The notes beneath the pieces are model-generated. The model had not been told where the DNA came from. It saw only the letters and a list, made by a program, of their open reading frames with translations, and searched no databases. From assembly GCF_003353175.1 (NCBI RefSeq), contig NZ_QHKS01000021.1, positions 84,274 to 148,273 of the forward strand: 64,000 bases of DNA, given 5' to 3'. Position numbers and translations under genes: made by a program. Shown piece after piece: positions 7,804-15,972 of the stretch; the first letter of the stretch is position 1, and every line of letters starts with the position of its first letter. This DNA comes from Paraburkholderia lacunae (lineage in GTDB: Bacteria; Pseudomonadota; Gammaproteobacteria; Burkholderiales; Burkholderiaceae).

Positions 7804-9948
7804 TTACTTCACTTCCTTGAGATGGAACAGGCGGTGTTTGTCGATCGTGGTTGCGAAGCCGTCGGGAACGACGAAGGTCGTGGCGTCCGATTCGATGATG
7901 GCGGGACCCACGATGTGGTTGCCGGCCTTGAGGGCTTCCATCTTCCAGAGCGCGGCATCCACCCACTTCTTGTGGCGGTAGAAGGGACGGGTGCCGAGAT
8001 AGGCTGCCTTGGGCGGCACGGGGCCGGCATCCGGGTCTTCCGGCAGCACCGGCTTCTGGGTCACGACGGTGCCGCGCAGGATCGCACCGGTGATCGAGAA
8101 GCCCAGTTCCGGCGAGCGGGCCGAGCTGGCGTAGACCCGGCCGTAAGTGAGCTCGAAGGCCTCGACGATCTTGTCCCAGTCGGCGCCGGTGGCGGCGCTG
8201 GTCACCGGCGAGACGATTTCGAGGTCATTCAGCTGGCCCATGTACTGCATCTTGTAGCCGGGGATCAGCAGCACGTCCTCTGCCTTGTAGCCGTTGAGGA
8301 CGAATTCGTCGATGACCTTGACCGCCAGTTCGGACCAGGCTTCCTGCAGGGACTTGCAGGCGGCTTCCTTGTTGGCATCGGGGGCGTGCTGGGCGACACC
8401 AAGGTCGACCGATTTGTCGTAGCGGTACTCGAAGTCGGCGCAGGCGCAGCCGAAGGCCGAGAAGCCGGCCGCCCAGGCCGGCACGACGACGTCCTTGAAG
8501 CCGACGCCCTCGGTGTAGCCGTAGGTGTGCACCGGCCCGGCGCCGCCGTAGGAGAAGCAGGTGAAGTCCGCGGGGTTGTAGCCCTTGGCGCTGATATTGG
8601 CGCGCAGGTACTCGGAGAGAGTGAGATCGAGCAGCTCGATGACGCCGGCGGCGGCATCCTCGACCGACAGGCCGAGCGGCTCGGCGATCTGCGCCTTGAT
8701 GTGGTCGCGGGCGCGCTGCACGTCGAGCTTGATGGCGCCGCCCAAGAAATTGTTCGGGTTCAGGTAGCCGAGCACCACGTGGCAGTCGGACACGGACACC
8801 GTGTCGAGGCCGCTCTCGGGCCAGCAGGTGCCGACGCGGTAGCCGGCGCTGTCGGGGCCGAGCTTGATCGACTTGCTATAGGGGTCGAGGCGCACGAAGC
8901 TGCCGGCGCCCGCACCGACCGAGTCCATCGCCACCAGGGGCAGCGAGAGGACCAGGCGGGCCATGTCGGGGTCGGACTTGATGGCGAAATTGCCCTTGGT
9001 GATGAGGGCCACGTCGAAGCTGGTGCCGCCAATATCGGAGCAGGCGATGTTCTCGTCACCCAGGTACTCGCCCAACAGCTTGGAGCCGATGACGCCGCCG
9101 ATCGGGCCGGAAACGATGGTGCGCGCGAGTTCCTTGGCCTTCCAGCTGATGGTGCCGCCGTGCGTGGCCATCACCCGCAGGTCGAACCTCGCGCCGTGCT
9201 TCTTGAAACGGTCGCTCACCTTCTTCAAGGTCTGGCGGGAAGGTTCGGCGCCATAGGCCTCGAGGATGGTGGTGTTCATCCTGTGGCTTTCCTTGCGCGA
9301 CGGGTAATAGTCCACCGAGGCGAAGACGGGGATCTCCACTTTCAGCTTGCGCAGCTCTTCCTTGACCACATCGCGGGCGCGCAGCTCGCTGGTCTCGTTC
9401 TTGTGCGACTGCAGCAGGCAGATGACGATGGCCTGGGCGCCGGCTTCCGCCAGTTGGCGGGTGGCCTGTCGCACCTCGTCCTCGCGTAGAGGAATGACGA
9501 CCCTGCCCTGCACGTCGGTGCGCTCGGTGACGCCGCGCGTGCGCGAGACCGGCACCAGCGGTTCGTCGTAGCGATGGGTATTGAGGTGGATGCGGTCCTC
9601 CAGCGCGTAGCCCAGGTAGCTCTGCAGGGCGCGGCCCATGGAGTGGATCTGCTCGAAGCCGCGGTTGCAGATGAGGCCGACGTCGAGGCCCTTGCGCATC
9701 AGAATGCGGTTCAACATGGCGGTGCCGGAATAGACGCAGGTCACCAGCTCCGGATAGACATCGTCCACTGTCCGGTCCCAGTGAGCGAGTGCATCTTCGG
9801 AAGAGTTGTAGATGGCAAGGGATTCGTCACCGGGATTGCTCTGCGCCTTGCCGACCACGAAACGGCCGTCGGAGCGCACGAAGAATGTGTCGGTCATCGT
9901 GCCGCCGGCATCGATGCCCATCACCTGTACGGTGGACTGCGATTGCAT
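7804..9948 (-). CDS. acxA: acetone carboxylase beta subunit (hydantoinase A family)
   Basis: 714 residues, close to the ~717 of characterised beta subunits. It belongs to the hydantoinase A/ATPase family and shows MGIDAGGTMTDTFFV (residues ~9-23) and the second phosphate-binding segment CSDIGGTSFDVAL near residue 300. This subunit hydrolyses ATP to activate acetone and bicarbonate. The start at 9948 is fixed by AGGAGG five bases upstream. It is the first gene of acxABC and has a strong sigma-54 promoter 55 bases before the ATG. The divergent activator gene lies beyond a small LRAT-domain gene. Confidence 0.95.
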   Translation of the reverse strand: MQSQSTVQVMGIDAGGTMTDTFFVRSDGRFVVGKAQSNPGDESLAIYNSSEDALAHWDRTVDDVYPELVTCVYSGTAMLNRILMRKGLDVGLICNRGFEQIHSMGRALQSYLGYALEDRIHLNTHRYDEPLVPVSRTRGVTERTDVQGRVVIPLREDEVRQATRQLAEAGAQAIVICLLQSHKNETSELRARDVVKEELRKLKVEIPVFASVDYYPSRKESHRMNTTILEAYGAEPSRQTLKKVSDRFKKHGARFDLRVMATHGGTISWKAKELARTIVSGPIGGVIGSKLLGEYLGDENIACSDIGGTSFDVALITKGNFAIKSDPDMARLVLSLPLVAMDSVGAGAGSFVRLDPYSKSIKLGPDSAGYRVGTCWPESGLDTVSVSDCHVVLGYLNPNNFLGGAIKLDVQRARDHIKAQIAEPLGLSVEDAAAGVIELLDLTLSEYLRANISAKGYNPADFTCFSYGGAGPVHTYGYTEGVGFKDVVVPAWAAGFSAFGCACADFEYRYDKSVDLGVAQHAPDANKEAACKSLQEAWSELAVKVIDEFVLNGYKAEDVLLIPGYKMQYMGQLNDLEIVSPVTSAATGADWDKIVEAFELTYGRVYASSARSPELGFSITGAILRGTVVTQKPVLPEDPDAGPVPPKAAYLGTRPFYRHKKWVDAALWKMEALKAGNHIVGPAIIESDATTFVVPDGFATTIDKHRLFHLKEVK

Positions 9949-10002
9949 ATTGCCTCCTATCATTCGTGTAGTCATTGTGGGAAGTCCCACGCCCCATCCA
10001 GC

Positions 10003-10017
10003 GCAAAGGTCGTGCCA
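10003..10017 (-). promoter_or_regulatory. sigma-54 promoter of acxABC
   Basis: On the minus strand TGGCACGACCTTTGCG matches the -24/-12 consensus (TGGCACG-N4-TTGCW) at all positions but the last, with GG and GC separated by exactly 10 bases. The predicted start leaves a ~43-base leader before acxA. It fits control by the enhancer-binding activator encoded at 11111-13111. Confidence 0.85.
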
Positions 10018-10119
10018 CGACCGGCTGGCACCAAGGGAAGATATGGCATGTGATTGAAATCAACGAGTTGCCTGCATTCCCTGGCAACGTCGCTGGTCGC
10101 AACTGCCTGCTGTCGTCGC

Positions 10120-10165
10120 TGTCCGGATTCCCGACACCTGCGCAGCGTTGTCCGGGAATCGGACG
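10120..10165. promoter_or_regulatory. paired upstream activator sites for acx
   Basis: Two 17-bp dyad elements centred at 10128 and 10157. The first, TGTCCGGATTCCCGACA, differs from the perfect palindrome at 10983-10999 by one base; the second, TGTCCGGGAATCGGACG, keeps the TGTCCGG and GGAC ends. They lie 113 and 142 bp upstream of the -24 element, the normal place for a sigma-54 activator. The pair is 29 bp apart, identical to the second pair at 10954-10999. Confidence 0.7.
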
Positions 10166-10273
10166 CACTGCGGGCCGCTCGCTCCGGAGTGCGAACTATG
10201 GATCCGATACGGTTGCCTTGAGACAAACTCAGGCATCCGGAAGTGGAGCACGGGTTGTCGCCCAGCGCTGATC

Positions 10274-10792
10274 TCATAGCGCCTGGTAGCCGTCGAATTT
10301 GAATGCGGAAATCGCTCGCGTCACGGATACGCCCTTCGAAGTCGCGACGGTGAGACGCCTGACGGCTTTGACCCCGGCGTCCAGTACACCAACTGCCCAG
10401 GACTTCCATACATCGATCTGATCACTGCGGCTCTCGCCGTACACGCACCACATACAGAAGTGCTCGCAGTTATTGGAAATCAGCCGATAGCGATCCTCGC
10501 CGAGGCGGGAGTAGGCTCGGCGGACGGCTTCCACGCCAGCGAACCTGGCGCCGGAGCTTTGCCTGATCCAGACCGGGTGCCCCTGTGCGAATTCCGCGAG
10601 CGTGACCTCCTGCACCGGGCCGCGGCGCAGTGACCGTGACAGCCCTGCGTAATGCACGACTTTGCCGGCCCCCGCATAGACGCCATGATGTGTGTAGCCA
10701 AGTCGTTCGGTTACGAGATGGCTTCCGATCGTCAGATCCGCGTCGGCCACCGCTTCGACAACCAGGTGCCCTGTTCTCGTCAAATCTTTCAT
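10274..10792 (-). CDS. LRAT-domain (NlpC/P60-like) protein
   Basis: 172 residues. The lecithin:retinol-acyltransferase-like fold is shown by YTHHGVYAG (His35/36), a second His at 47 (KVVHYAG) and the NNCEHF motif with Cys109, the circularly permuted papain-like catalytic set. The C-terminal ~45 residues carry a hydrophobic, basic helix that could meet a membrane. The start at 10792 is supported by a sigma-54 promoter at 10832-10847 (leader ~29 bases) rather than by its weak ribosome site; longer frames would begin upstream of that promoter. Bacterial LRAT-domain proteins are mostly uncharacterised acyltransferase or peptidase-like enzymes. Its place between acxA and the activator, with matched upstream sites, suggests a role in the acetone response, but no reaction can be assigned. 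Confidence 0.8.
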   Translation of the reverse strand: MKDLTRTGHLVVEAVADADLTIGSHLVTERLGYTHHGVYAGAGKVVHYAGLSRSLRRGPVQEVTLAEFAQGHPVWIRQSSGARFAGVEAVRRAYSRLGEDRYRLISNNCEHFCMWCVYGESRSDQIDVWKSWAVGVLDAGVKAVRRLTVATSKGVSVTRAISAFKFDGYQAL

Positions 10793-10831
10793 GCTCTTCA
10801 CCGCATTGCGCTGCCTCACGCACCCATCCAC

Positions 10832-10847
10832 TGCATATGGCGCGCCA
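10832..10847 (-). promoter_or_regulatory. candidate sigma-54 promoter of the LRAT-domain gene
   Basis: Minus strand TGGCGCGCCATATGCA: GG and GC are 10 bases apart, and 10 of 12 consensus positions match. The distance to the two upstream palindromes (117 and 146 bp) is within 4 bp of that at the acx promoter, which strengthens an otherwise imperfect match. Confidence 0.6.
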
Positions 10848-10953
10848 TCATCGCAAACGAGCGGCGTGGCGCGACTTTGCGCCGCGCCGAGTCGACCTAC
10901 CGGGAGGAGGTTCGCGAATTCAACGCAAGCCTCTTGCTGGGCCGTGCTTTCGC

Positions 10954-10999
10954 CGTCCGGAATCCGGACGCCCACGCAAAGGTGTCCGGATTCCGGACA
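10954..10999. promoter_or_regulatory. second pair of activator palindromes
   Basis: Two perfect 17-bp palindromes, CGTCCGGAATCCGGACG (10954-10970) and TGTCCGGATTCCGGACA (10983-10999), centres 29 bp apart. The second extends by two more paired bases on each side. They sit upstream of the LRAT-gene promoter on the minus strand and 110-150 bp before the activator start on the plus strand, so they could serve either direction. Confidence 0.7.
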
Positions 11000-11050
11000 C
11001 CTTCCTGCGCGCCTGCTGCAGAGCACAAACCAGGGATTTGAAGGGGATTG

Positions 11051-11090
11051 TTGACTTGGTGATGTCACGGGATTACGGTGACTGCAGTCA
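11051..11090 (+). promoter_or_regulatory. candidate sigma-70 promoter and palindrome before the activator gene
   Basis: TTGACT (11051-11056), 17-base spacer, TACGGT (11074-11079). It overlaps a perfect 12-bp palindrome TGACTGCAGTCA (11079-11090) that could bind a repressor or the activator itself. The -10 match is weak. Confidence 0.4.
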
Positions 11091-11110
11091 AAAATTGAGA
11101 GCGATCGTCC

Positions 11111-13111
11111 ATGCCGTTTTCCCATCGCGGCACTCTGATCCCCCGCATCGGAGACGAACCTGTTGTGGCCTCATCCTGGGAGCGGTTTGTGCAGAACCAG
11201 CCCCTGGAGGGGGAAGGTGTGCGCAGCGTCGTGCTGGCTTCGTGGCAGCGCAGTCGCGCTGACGCCGTTGATCCTGCCACGCACTGCGCACCGGGAGCCG
11301 CCGCCGAACGTGTCCGCCAATTGCAGCGGCAGAACCGGAATCTCTGCGATGCCGCGCATCCGGCACTGGAGGGGCTGCGCGATATCCTGCGGGAATGCGG
11401 CACCCTCATCATGCTCTGCGATCCGGGCGGCACGATTCTCCAACTCAATGGCGAGACCCGCGTCCGCGGCGTTGGCGAGGCGATCAACCTGGCCACCGGC
11501 GGCTGCTGGAATGAGGAAGTCATCGGCACCAATGCCATCGGCACCGCAATCGCCACCGGTGCTGCGGTTCAGATCCATGCCAACGAGCATTTCTGCCTGG
11601 ACGTCAGGCGCTGGACCTGCGCTGCTGCTCCCATCTTTGCCCCCTTTAGCCGCACCCTGCTGGGAGTCGTGGATGTCTCCGGCGTCAAGGAAACTTTCCA
11701 TGGCCACACCTTGGGCCTGGTGGTGGCTGCCGCCAGGCAGATCGAAAGCGAACTGGCCTGCCGCGACGGTGCTCTCCACGAGCGGCTGCTGACCCGAGCC
11801 ATCGATAATTTCATCCGTTACGCCAGCGACTACGTCGTGCTCGTCGACACCCGAGGGCGCGTTGTTCGCACCAACGGGAACGCGCACGCGGCGCGAGAGA
11901 TGTATGACGTGCGGTTGCCTTTAGAGGTCGGCAGCGAAGTGCCGGGGCTGAACCTTGCGCTGCCGGAGGTCGATCGGTGCTGCCAACGGCCGGAATGGCT
12001 GCGCCCCGAATGGCTACACCCGGTGAAGGACCATGAAGGCACGCTGGGTACGATGCTCGTGATTGCGCTCGGGGCGCGGCAAAATCGAACCGCCATATCG
12101 CTGCCCACCGCCACGACAACGCCGGCAGGAAACGATGCGTTCGGTGAAATCATTGGCGCAAGCGCGGTTCTGGAGGCGACCAAGGCACGCGCTCGCCGCA
12201 TCGCCCCTCTCGATCTGCCAGTACTGCTCCTGGGTGAGACCGGTGCGGGGAAGGAACTCTTTGCCCGGGCGCTGCATCGGGCGGGGAAACGCGCCGAGGG
12301 GCCGTTCATTGCCGTGAATTGCGGCGCGTTTAGCCGTGAGCTTTTGGCCAGCGAGCTGTTTGGCTATATCGACGGTGCATTTACAGGCGCGCGTCGTGGT
12401 GGCCTTCCGGGTAAGTTTGAGCAGGCCGACGGCGGTACCCTGTTCCTGGACGAGATCGGCGAGATGCCACTCGACATGCAGCCCCACCTGTTGCGCGTGC
12501 TGCAGGATAGCGTTGTCGTCCGCCTGGGCGATACCCGCGAGCGGCGCGTTTCGGTGCGCGTCATCGCAGCCACTAACCGTGATCTGCAGAGAGAGATCGC
12601 CGCCGGGCGCTTCCGGGAAGACCTGTACCACCGCCTCTGCGTGGTCAGCCTGCCACTACCGGCGCTACGCGACCGGCCCGGCGATATCGAGGCCATTATC
12701 GATCATCTCAACAGCAAACTGGCACGCAAGTATGGCTGTGCGCCCAAGCAGCTTGAACCCTCCGTGTGCCAGGCTCTTCTGAGCTATCGCTGGCCGGGCA
12801 ACATACGTGAACTGCACAATGTCTTCGAGGTGATGTTCGCGCTCAGCGAAGGCGACATCATCGATACGTCTCTACTCCCCACGACCATCACTCAGATGGC
12901 CGGGAACTCGCCTCCCATATCAACCTCGGCGCCAATGGCAGCGTCATCCGGTCGGCTCGAGGAAATGGAGAGACAAGCAATACTCGATGCGATCGCGAAC
13001 GCCCACGGAAATATGTCGATGGCCGCCCGAACGCTGGGAATCTCGAGGAGCACGCTGTATGTCAAACTGGCCGCGATTCGGGCCATTCAAGCTCCGCATT
13101 TAGGGGCTTGA
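11111..13111 (+). CDS. acxR: sigma-54-dependent transcriptional activator of the acetone carboxylase genes
   Basis: 666 residues, AcoR-type architecture: an N-terminal GAF-like sensor (~75-200), a second sensor-like region (~230-320), an AAA+ domain with Walker A GETGAGKE near 375, the sigma-54 contact loop GAFTGA near 421 and Walker B GGTLFLDEIGE near 441, and a C-terminal Fis-type helix-turn-helix (MSMAARTLGISRSTLY, ~635-652). It is an enhancer-binding protein that remodels sigma-54 holoenzyme. The divergent acx operon has a near-perfect sigma-54 promoter, and related activators control acetone/propanol carboxylase operons in other bacteria, so the target is well supported though the symbol is by context. 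Inducer binding would be in the GAF region. Confidence 0.88.
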   Translation: MPFSHRGTLIPRIGDEPVVASSWERFVQNQPLEGEGVRSVVLASWQRSRADAVDPATHCAPGAAAERVRQLQRQNRNLCDAAHPALEGLRDILRECGTLIMLCDPGGTILQLNGETRVRGVGEAINLATGGCWNEEVIGTNAIGTAIATGAAVQIHANEHFCLDVRRWTCAAAPIFAPFSRTLLGVVDVSGVKETFHGHTLGLVVAAARQIESELACRDGALHERLLTRAIDNFIRYASDYVVLVDTRGRVVRTNGNAHAAREMYDVRLPLEVGSEVPGLNLALPEVDRCCQRPEWLRPEWLHPVKDHEGTLGTMLVIALGARQNRTAISLPTATTTPAGNDAFGEIIGASAVLEATKARARRIAPLDLPVLLLGETGAGKELFARALHRAGKRAEGPFIAVNCGAFSRELLASELFGYIDGAFTGARRGGLPGKFEQADGGTLFLDEIGEMPLDMQPHLLRVLQDSVVVRLGDTRERRVSVRVIAATNRDLQREIAAGRFREDLYHRLCVVSLPLPALRDRPGDIEAIIDHLNSKLARKYGCAPKQLEPSVCQALLSYRWPGNIRELHNVFEVMFALSEGDIIDTSLLPTTITQMAGNSPPISTSAPMAASSGRLEEMERQAILDAIANAHGNMSMAARTLGISRSTLYVKLAAIRAIQAPHLGA

Positions 13112-13220
13112 GCGCTGAGCGTTGCGCGCCGAGCAAGCGTTGATCGACTGTCTCCGCATGGATGGGCGCTCGCCATCGTTTAACGGCCGATTGGCGGAGA
13201 TCCGCCGGCGTATCAGGAAA

Positions 13221-13250
13221 ATGGGAGCCAAAGCTGGCTCCCATTTTTTT
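13221..13250 (+). terminator. rho-independent terminator after the activator gene
   Basis: Perfect 10-bp stem ATGGGAGCCA / TGGCTCCCAT with loop AAGC and a run of seven T. It lies 110 bases after the activator stop. The A-rich left side could let it also stop transcription from the SDR gene on the minus strand. Confidence 0.9.
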
Positions 13251-13348
13251 GTCCTTGACCTTCGTTCGGATTGCCCGGCATCGGGCGCATGCCAACGACC
13301 AGGCCTGCCTTGTGCGTCGTCGTGATCGACGCCTCCGCGCAAAGCTGC

Positions 13349-14095
13349 TTAACGCGCTCCGCCGGCGGCGAGCAGGCTCTCGCCGGTGATCCAGCGCGCG
13401 TCGTCCGAGGCGAGGAAAACAGCGACGCCCGCGATATCGTCAGGCTGCCCGATACGGCCGAGCGGAGTCTGGCTGACTGCCCACGTCTCGAAGTCGGAAC
13501 CGACAAAGCCTGCGCTATGCGTGCCTTCTGTCGCGACCATGCCCGGATTCACCGAGTTGACGCGAATTTTTCGCGGTCCGAGTTCACGGGCCAGCACGCC
13601 CGTGATGCCGTCCACCGCGGACTTCGTGCCGGTATAGACCGCGCTGCCCGCCGGCGTGATGCGGCTGACCAGCGAGCCGACGTTGATGATGCTGCCGCCT
13701 TCGCCGAGATGTTTCGCCGCTGCTTGCGTGACCAGCAACAGACCCAGCACGTTCACATTGAAGTGTTTATGGAAGTGCTCTTCGGTGATGGCTTCGATCG
13801 GCGCGAACTCATACACGCCGGAATTGTTGACGACGATGTCGAGGCGGCCATACGTTTCGACCGCTGCATCGATGATGCCTTGCGCGTCCGCGGCTTTCGA
13901 CACGTCGCCCGCCACGGCAACCGCCTTGCCGCCCGCCGCGGTGATGGCGTCGACCACCGCGTCCGCGCCGGCCTTGCTGGACGCATAGTTGACCACCACC
14001 GACGCGCCTTGCGCCGCGAGGGCCTTGGCGATCGCGGCGCCGATACCTTTCGATGCGCCTGTCACAACCGCGACTTTACCTGCGAGCTTGCTCAT
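13349..14095 (-). CDS. SDR-family NAD(P)-dependent oxidoreductase
   Basis: 248 residues, classical short-chain dehydrogenase. It has the nucleotide motif GASKGIG (residues ~13-19), the NNSG motif (usual NNAG) near 91, the catalytic Ser and YTGTK (Tyr-x3-Lys) near 155-159 and the PGMV segment near 185. The start is set by a GGA ribosome site ahead of MSKLAGKVAVV; the longer frame lacks one. It stands alone, facing the acx terminator. Substrate is not predictable from sequence; it resembles the 3-ketoacyl-ACP reductase/glucose dehydrogenase-like group. Confidence 0.88.
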   Translation of the reverse strand: MSKLAGKVAVVTGASKGIGAAIAKALAAQGASVVVNYASSKAGADAVVDAITAAGGKAVAVAGDVSKAADAQGIIDAAVETYGRLDIVVNNSGVYEFAPIEAITEEHFHKHFNVNVLGLLLVTQAAAKHLGEGGSIINVGSLVSRITPAGSAVYTGTKSAVDGITGVLARELGPRKIRVNSVNPGMVATEGTHSAGFVGSDFETWAVSQTPLGRIGQPDDIAGVAVFLASDDARWITGESLLAAGGAR

Positions 14096-14359
14096 GATCG
14101 TTTTCCTTTGAGGTGGGGTTTGCGCCGGCGCGCTGCCGCGAAGATACGCGGGGCTGGCTTCCATGAAGCGTCAGATGCAGCGGCGCTGTCACAGCAGTCA
14201 CTGTAGACAGGTAAGCCGGCGGGATAAAGCGGCTCAGAACGAATAGTTACGTCGGGTCAGGCGAACAATCGGATTTTGTTTGAAGCGGTGAATGGGAGAT
14301 GGGGCAAGTGGGTCGCGGCGCCCCATGCCCCTGCCCCCGCCTCCTTCGCGCCGGCTTCT

Positions 14360-15382
14360 TTACCGGTTCGACGTAAAGCCGCCGAAGAACGCTTGCGCGT
14401 TCGCCTCGAGCGTCTCGAGGTGATATCCCCCTTCCTGCACGATGAGCGTGGGCAGCTTCAACGCACCGAGCTTGCCGCCTAGTTTGCCGAAGCCTTCGGT
14501 CGTGACGGCCACCATCGATTGCGGATCGTCTTTGTAGATGTCGAAGCCAAGCGCAATCACCAGCGCGTCAGGCTGAAAACGCGCCACGACGCGCAGCGCC
14601 GTAGCCAGTTGCTCGAAAAACACGGCTTCCGACGATCCGTGCGGCATCGGCAGATTGACGTTGTAGCCCTCGCCTCGCGCGGCGCCACGTTCGTCTTCGA
14701 AGCCTGCCACCACGGGATAGAAATTGGTCGGGTCGCCGTGGATCGACACATACAGCACGTCGTCGCGGTCGTAGAAAATCTCCTGAATGCCCTGGCCGTG
14801 ATGCATGTCGGTGTCCAGTATCGCGACGCGTCCGTATTTGCGCCGCAACGCCTGCGCCGCCACAGCGCAATTGTTCAGATAGCAGAAACCGCCGGCCGCC
14901 TCCACGCGCGCATGATGGCCCGGCGGCCGACACAATGCGTACGCTTCTGCCGTGCCGTCGAGGAGCGCGTGCGCGCCGGCGAGCGCGCTTTGTGCGGACC
15001 AGTACGCGGATTCGTAGGTATGCGCGCCGACCGGGCAACTGCCGTCGGCGAGATAGCGCGCGGCTTGCGCGAGGATGCCGCGCAGCGGATTGTTCTCGCG
15101 GATATACACGTTCGACATCACTTCGTCGCCCCATTCCGCGGGAATCTTTTTCCACTCGCGATGCGCTTCTTCGAGGAAGCGCAGATAGTTCATCCCGTGC
15201 ACTTCGGCGAGCGGCACCGCGCCGAAATCCGCCGGTTCGCGCACGTCGAAGCCGAGCGTTCGGGCGGCCTCGACAAGCCGCAACGCACGCTCCGGCACTT
15301 CCTGCGGCGTGCGCATCTGGCCGCGCGAGAAATAACCGCGCGGTTGGTGCTTCAACTGTGCGGGATGAAAGAACGTCTGCAT
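14360..15382 (-). CDS. acetylpolyamine amidohydrolase (histone deacetylase family)
   Basis: 340 residues, the length of characterised bacterial acetylpolyamine amidohydrolases (~341). Zinc hydrolase motifs are complete: RPPGHHA (tandem His near 154-155), DTDMHHGQG (Asp and His ligands near 190-194), the GFDIYKDDP segment and EGGYHLE with the transition-state Tyr near 323. It removes acetyl groups from acetylputrescine or related acetylpolyamines in the cytoplasm. A GGA ribosome site precedes the ATG. No polyamine transporter or transaminase lies next to it. The broader HDAC-like family includes other deacetylases, so the substrate is inferred from length and motif spacing. Confidence 0.88.
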   Translation of the reverse strand: MQTFFHPAQLKHQPRGYFSRGQMRTPQEVPERALRLVEAARTLGFDVREPADFGAVPLAEVHGMNYLRFLEEAHREWKKIPAEWGDEVMSNVYIRENNPLRGILAQAARYLADGSCPVGAHTYESAYWSAQSALAGAHALLDGTAEAYALCRPPGHHARVEAAGGFCYLNNCAVAAQALRRKYGRVAILDTDMHHGQGIQEIFYDRDDVLYVSIHGDPTNFYPVVAGFEDERGAARGEGYNVNLPMPHGSSEAVFFEQLATALRVVARFQPDALVIALGFDIYKDDPQSMVAVTTEGFGKLGGKLGALKLPTLIVQEGGYHLETLEANAQAFFGGFTSNR

Positions 15383-15479
15383 GTTCCGGTTCCTTTCAAT
15401 CAGCGTGCAGGCGGTGCCTTGGGTGCCTCGGATGCCTCATGAGCCTCAGGTGCTAGCAGTACATAGCAATACGTTGTAT

Positions 15480-15821
15480 TCACACGGCCATATTAAGACC
15501 CGGCGGATGAAAAACACGTCGCGCGATTTGCAGGGCCGAATGAGCCGTCGGCCATCCGGAGTAGAAGGCTAGATGGGTCATCACTTCGACTATCTCATCG
15601 CGCTCCACACCGTTCTCCAGTGCCCTCTTTATATGACTAGTGAGTTCATTGGTCCGATAGAGGGCAGTTAAGGCCGCCACGGTCACCAAGCTACGATCGC
15701 GCGGCGAAAGCCCAGGTCGTTGCCAAACGTCGCCGAAGAGGACGTTGTCAGTGTACCCGGCAAGGGCAGGCGCAATATCGCCAAATACCTTATGCCCAAT
15801 AGAAAGATCGTCTGACGGCAT
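15480..15821 (-). CDS. carboxymuconolactone decarboxylase (CMD) family protein
   Basis: 113 residues, single CMD domain: the helical core reads RDRSLVTVAALTALYRTNEL, then SHIKRALENGV, then HLAFYSGWPTAHSAL. It has no CxxC pair, so it belongs to the decarboxylase-like rather than the AhpD peroxidase-like branch. GGAG lies five bases before the ATG. It is the last gene of a minus-strand set that starts at 18366, 150 bases after the Rieske oxygenase. True 4-carboxymuconolactone decarboxylase (PcaC) is slightly longer and sits with pca genes, which are absent here; the substrate is unknown. Confidence 0.85.
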   Translation of the reverse strand: MPSDDLSIGHKVFGDIAPALAGYTDNVLFGDVWQRPGLSPRDRSLVTVAALTALYRTNELTSHIKRALENGVERDEIVEVMTHLAFYSGWPTAHSALQIARRVFHPPGLNMAV

Positions 15822-15972
15822 GCTCGCTCCTCAGGAGGACAGGGACTGAAAAAGTGGGGACTACCTGATGTCGTACAGCGCGACCTGGCCACCGCGCGAC
15901 GGGCGATTGCGTTGTTGCATTGCATGGCATAGCGAATGTTTGTCTGGTATCGGAATATCGTCCTTCATCGCG

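Noticed and set aside
10021..10035. TGGCACC on the plus strand near the acx promoter as a second sigma-54 promoter
   Set aside because: No GC at the -12 position; only the minus-strand match at 10003-10017 has correct spacing.
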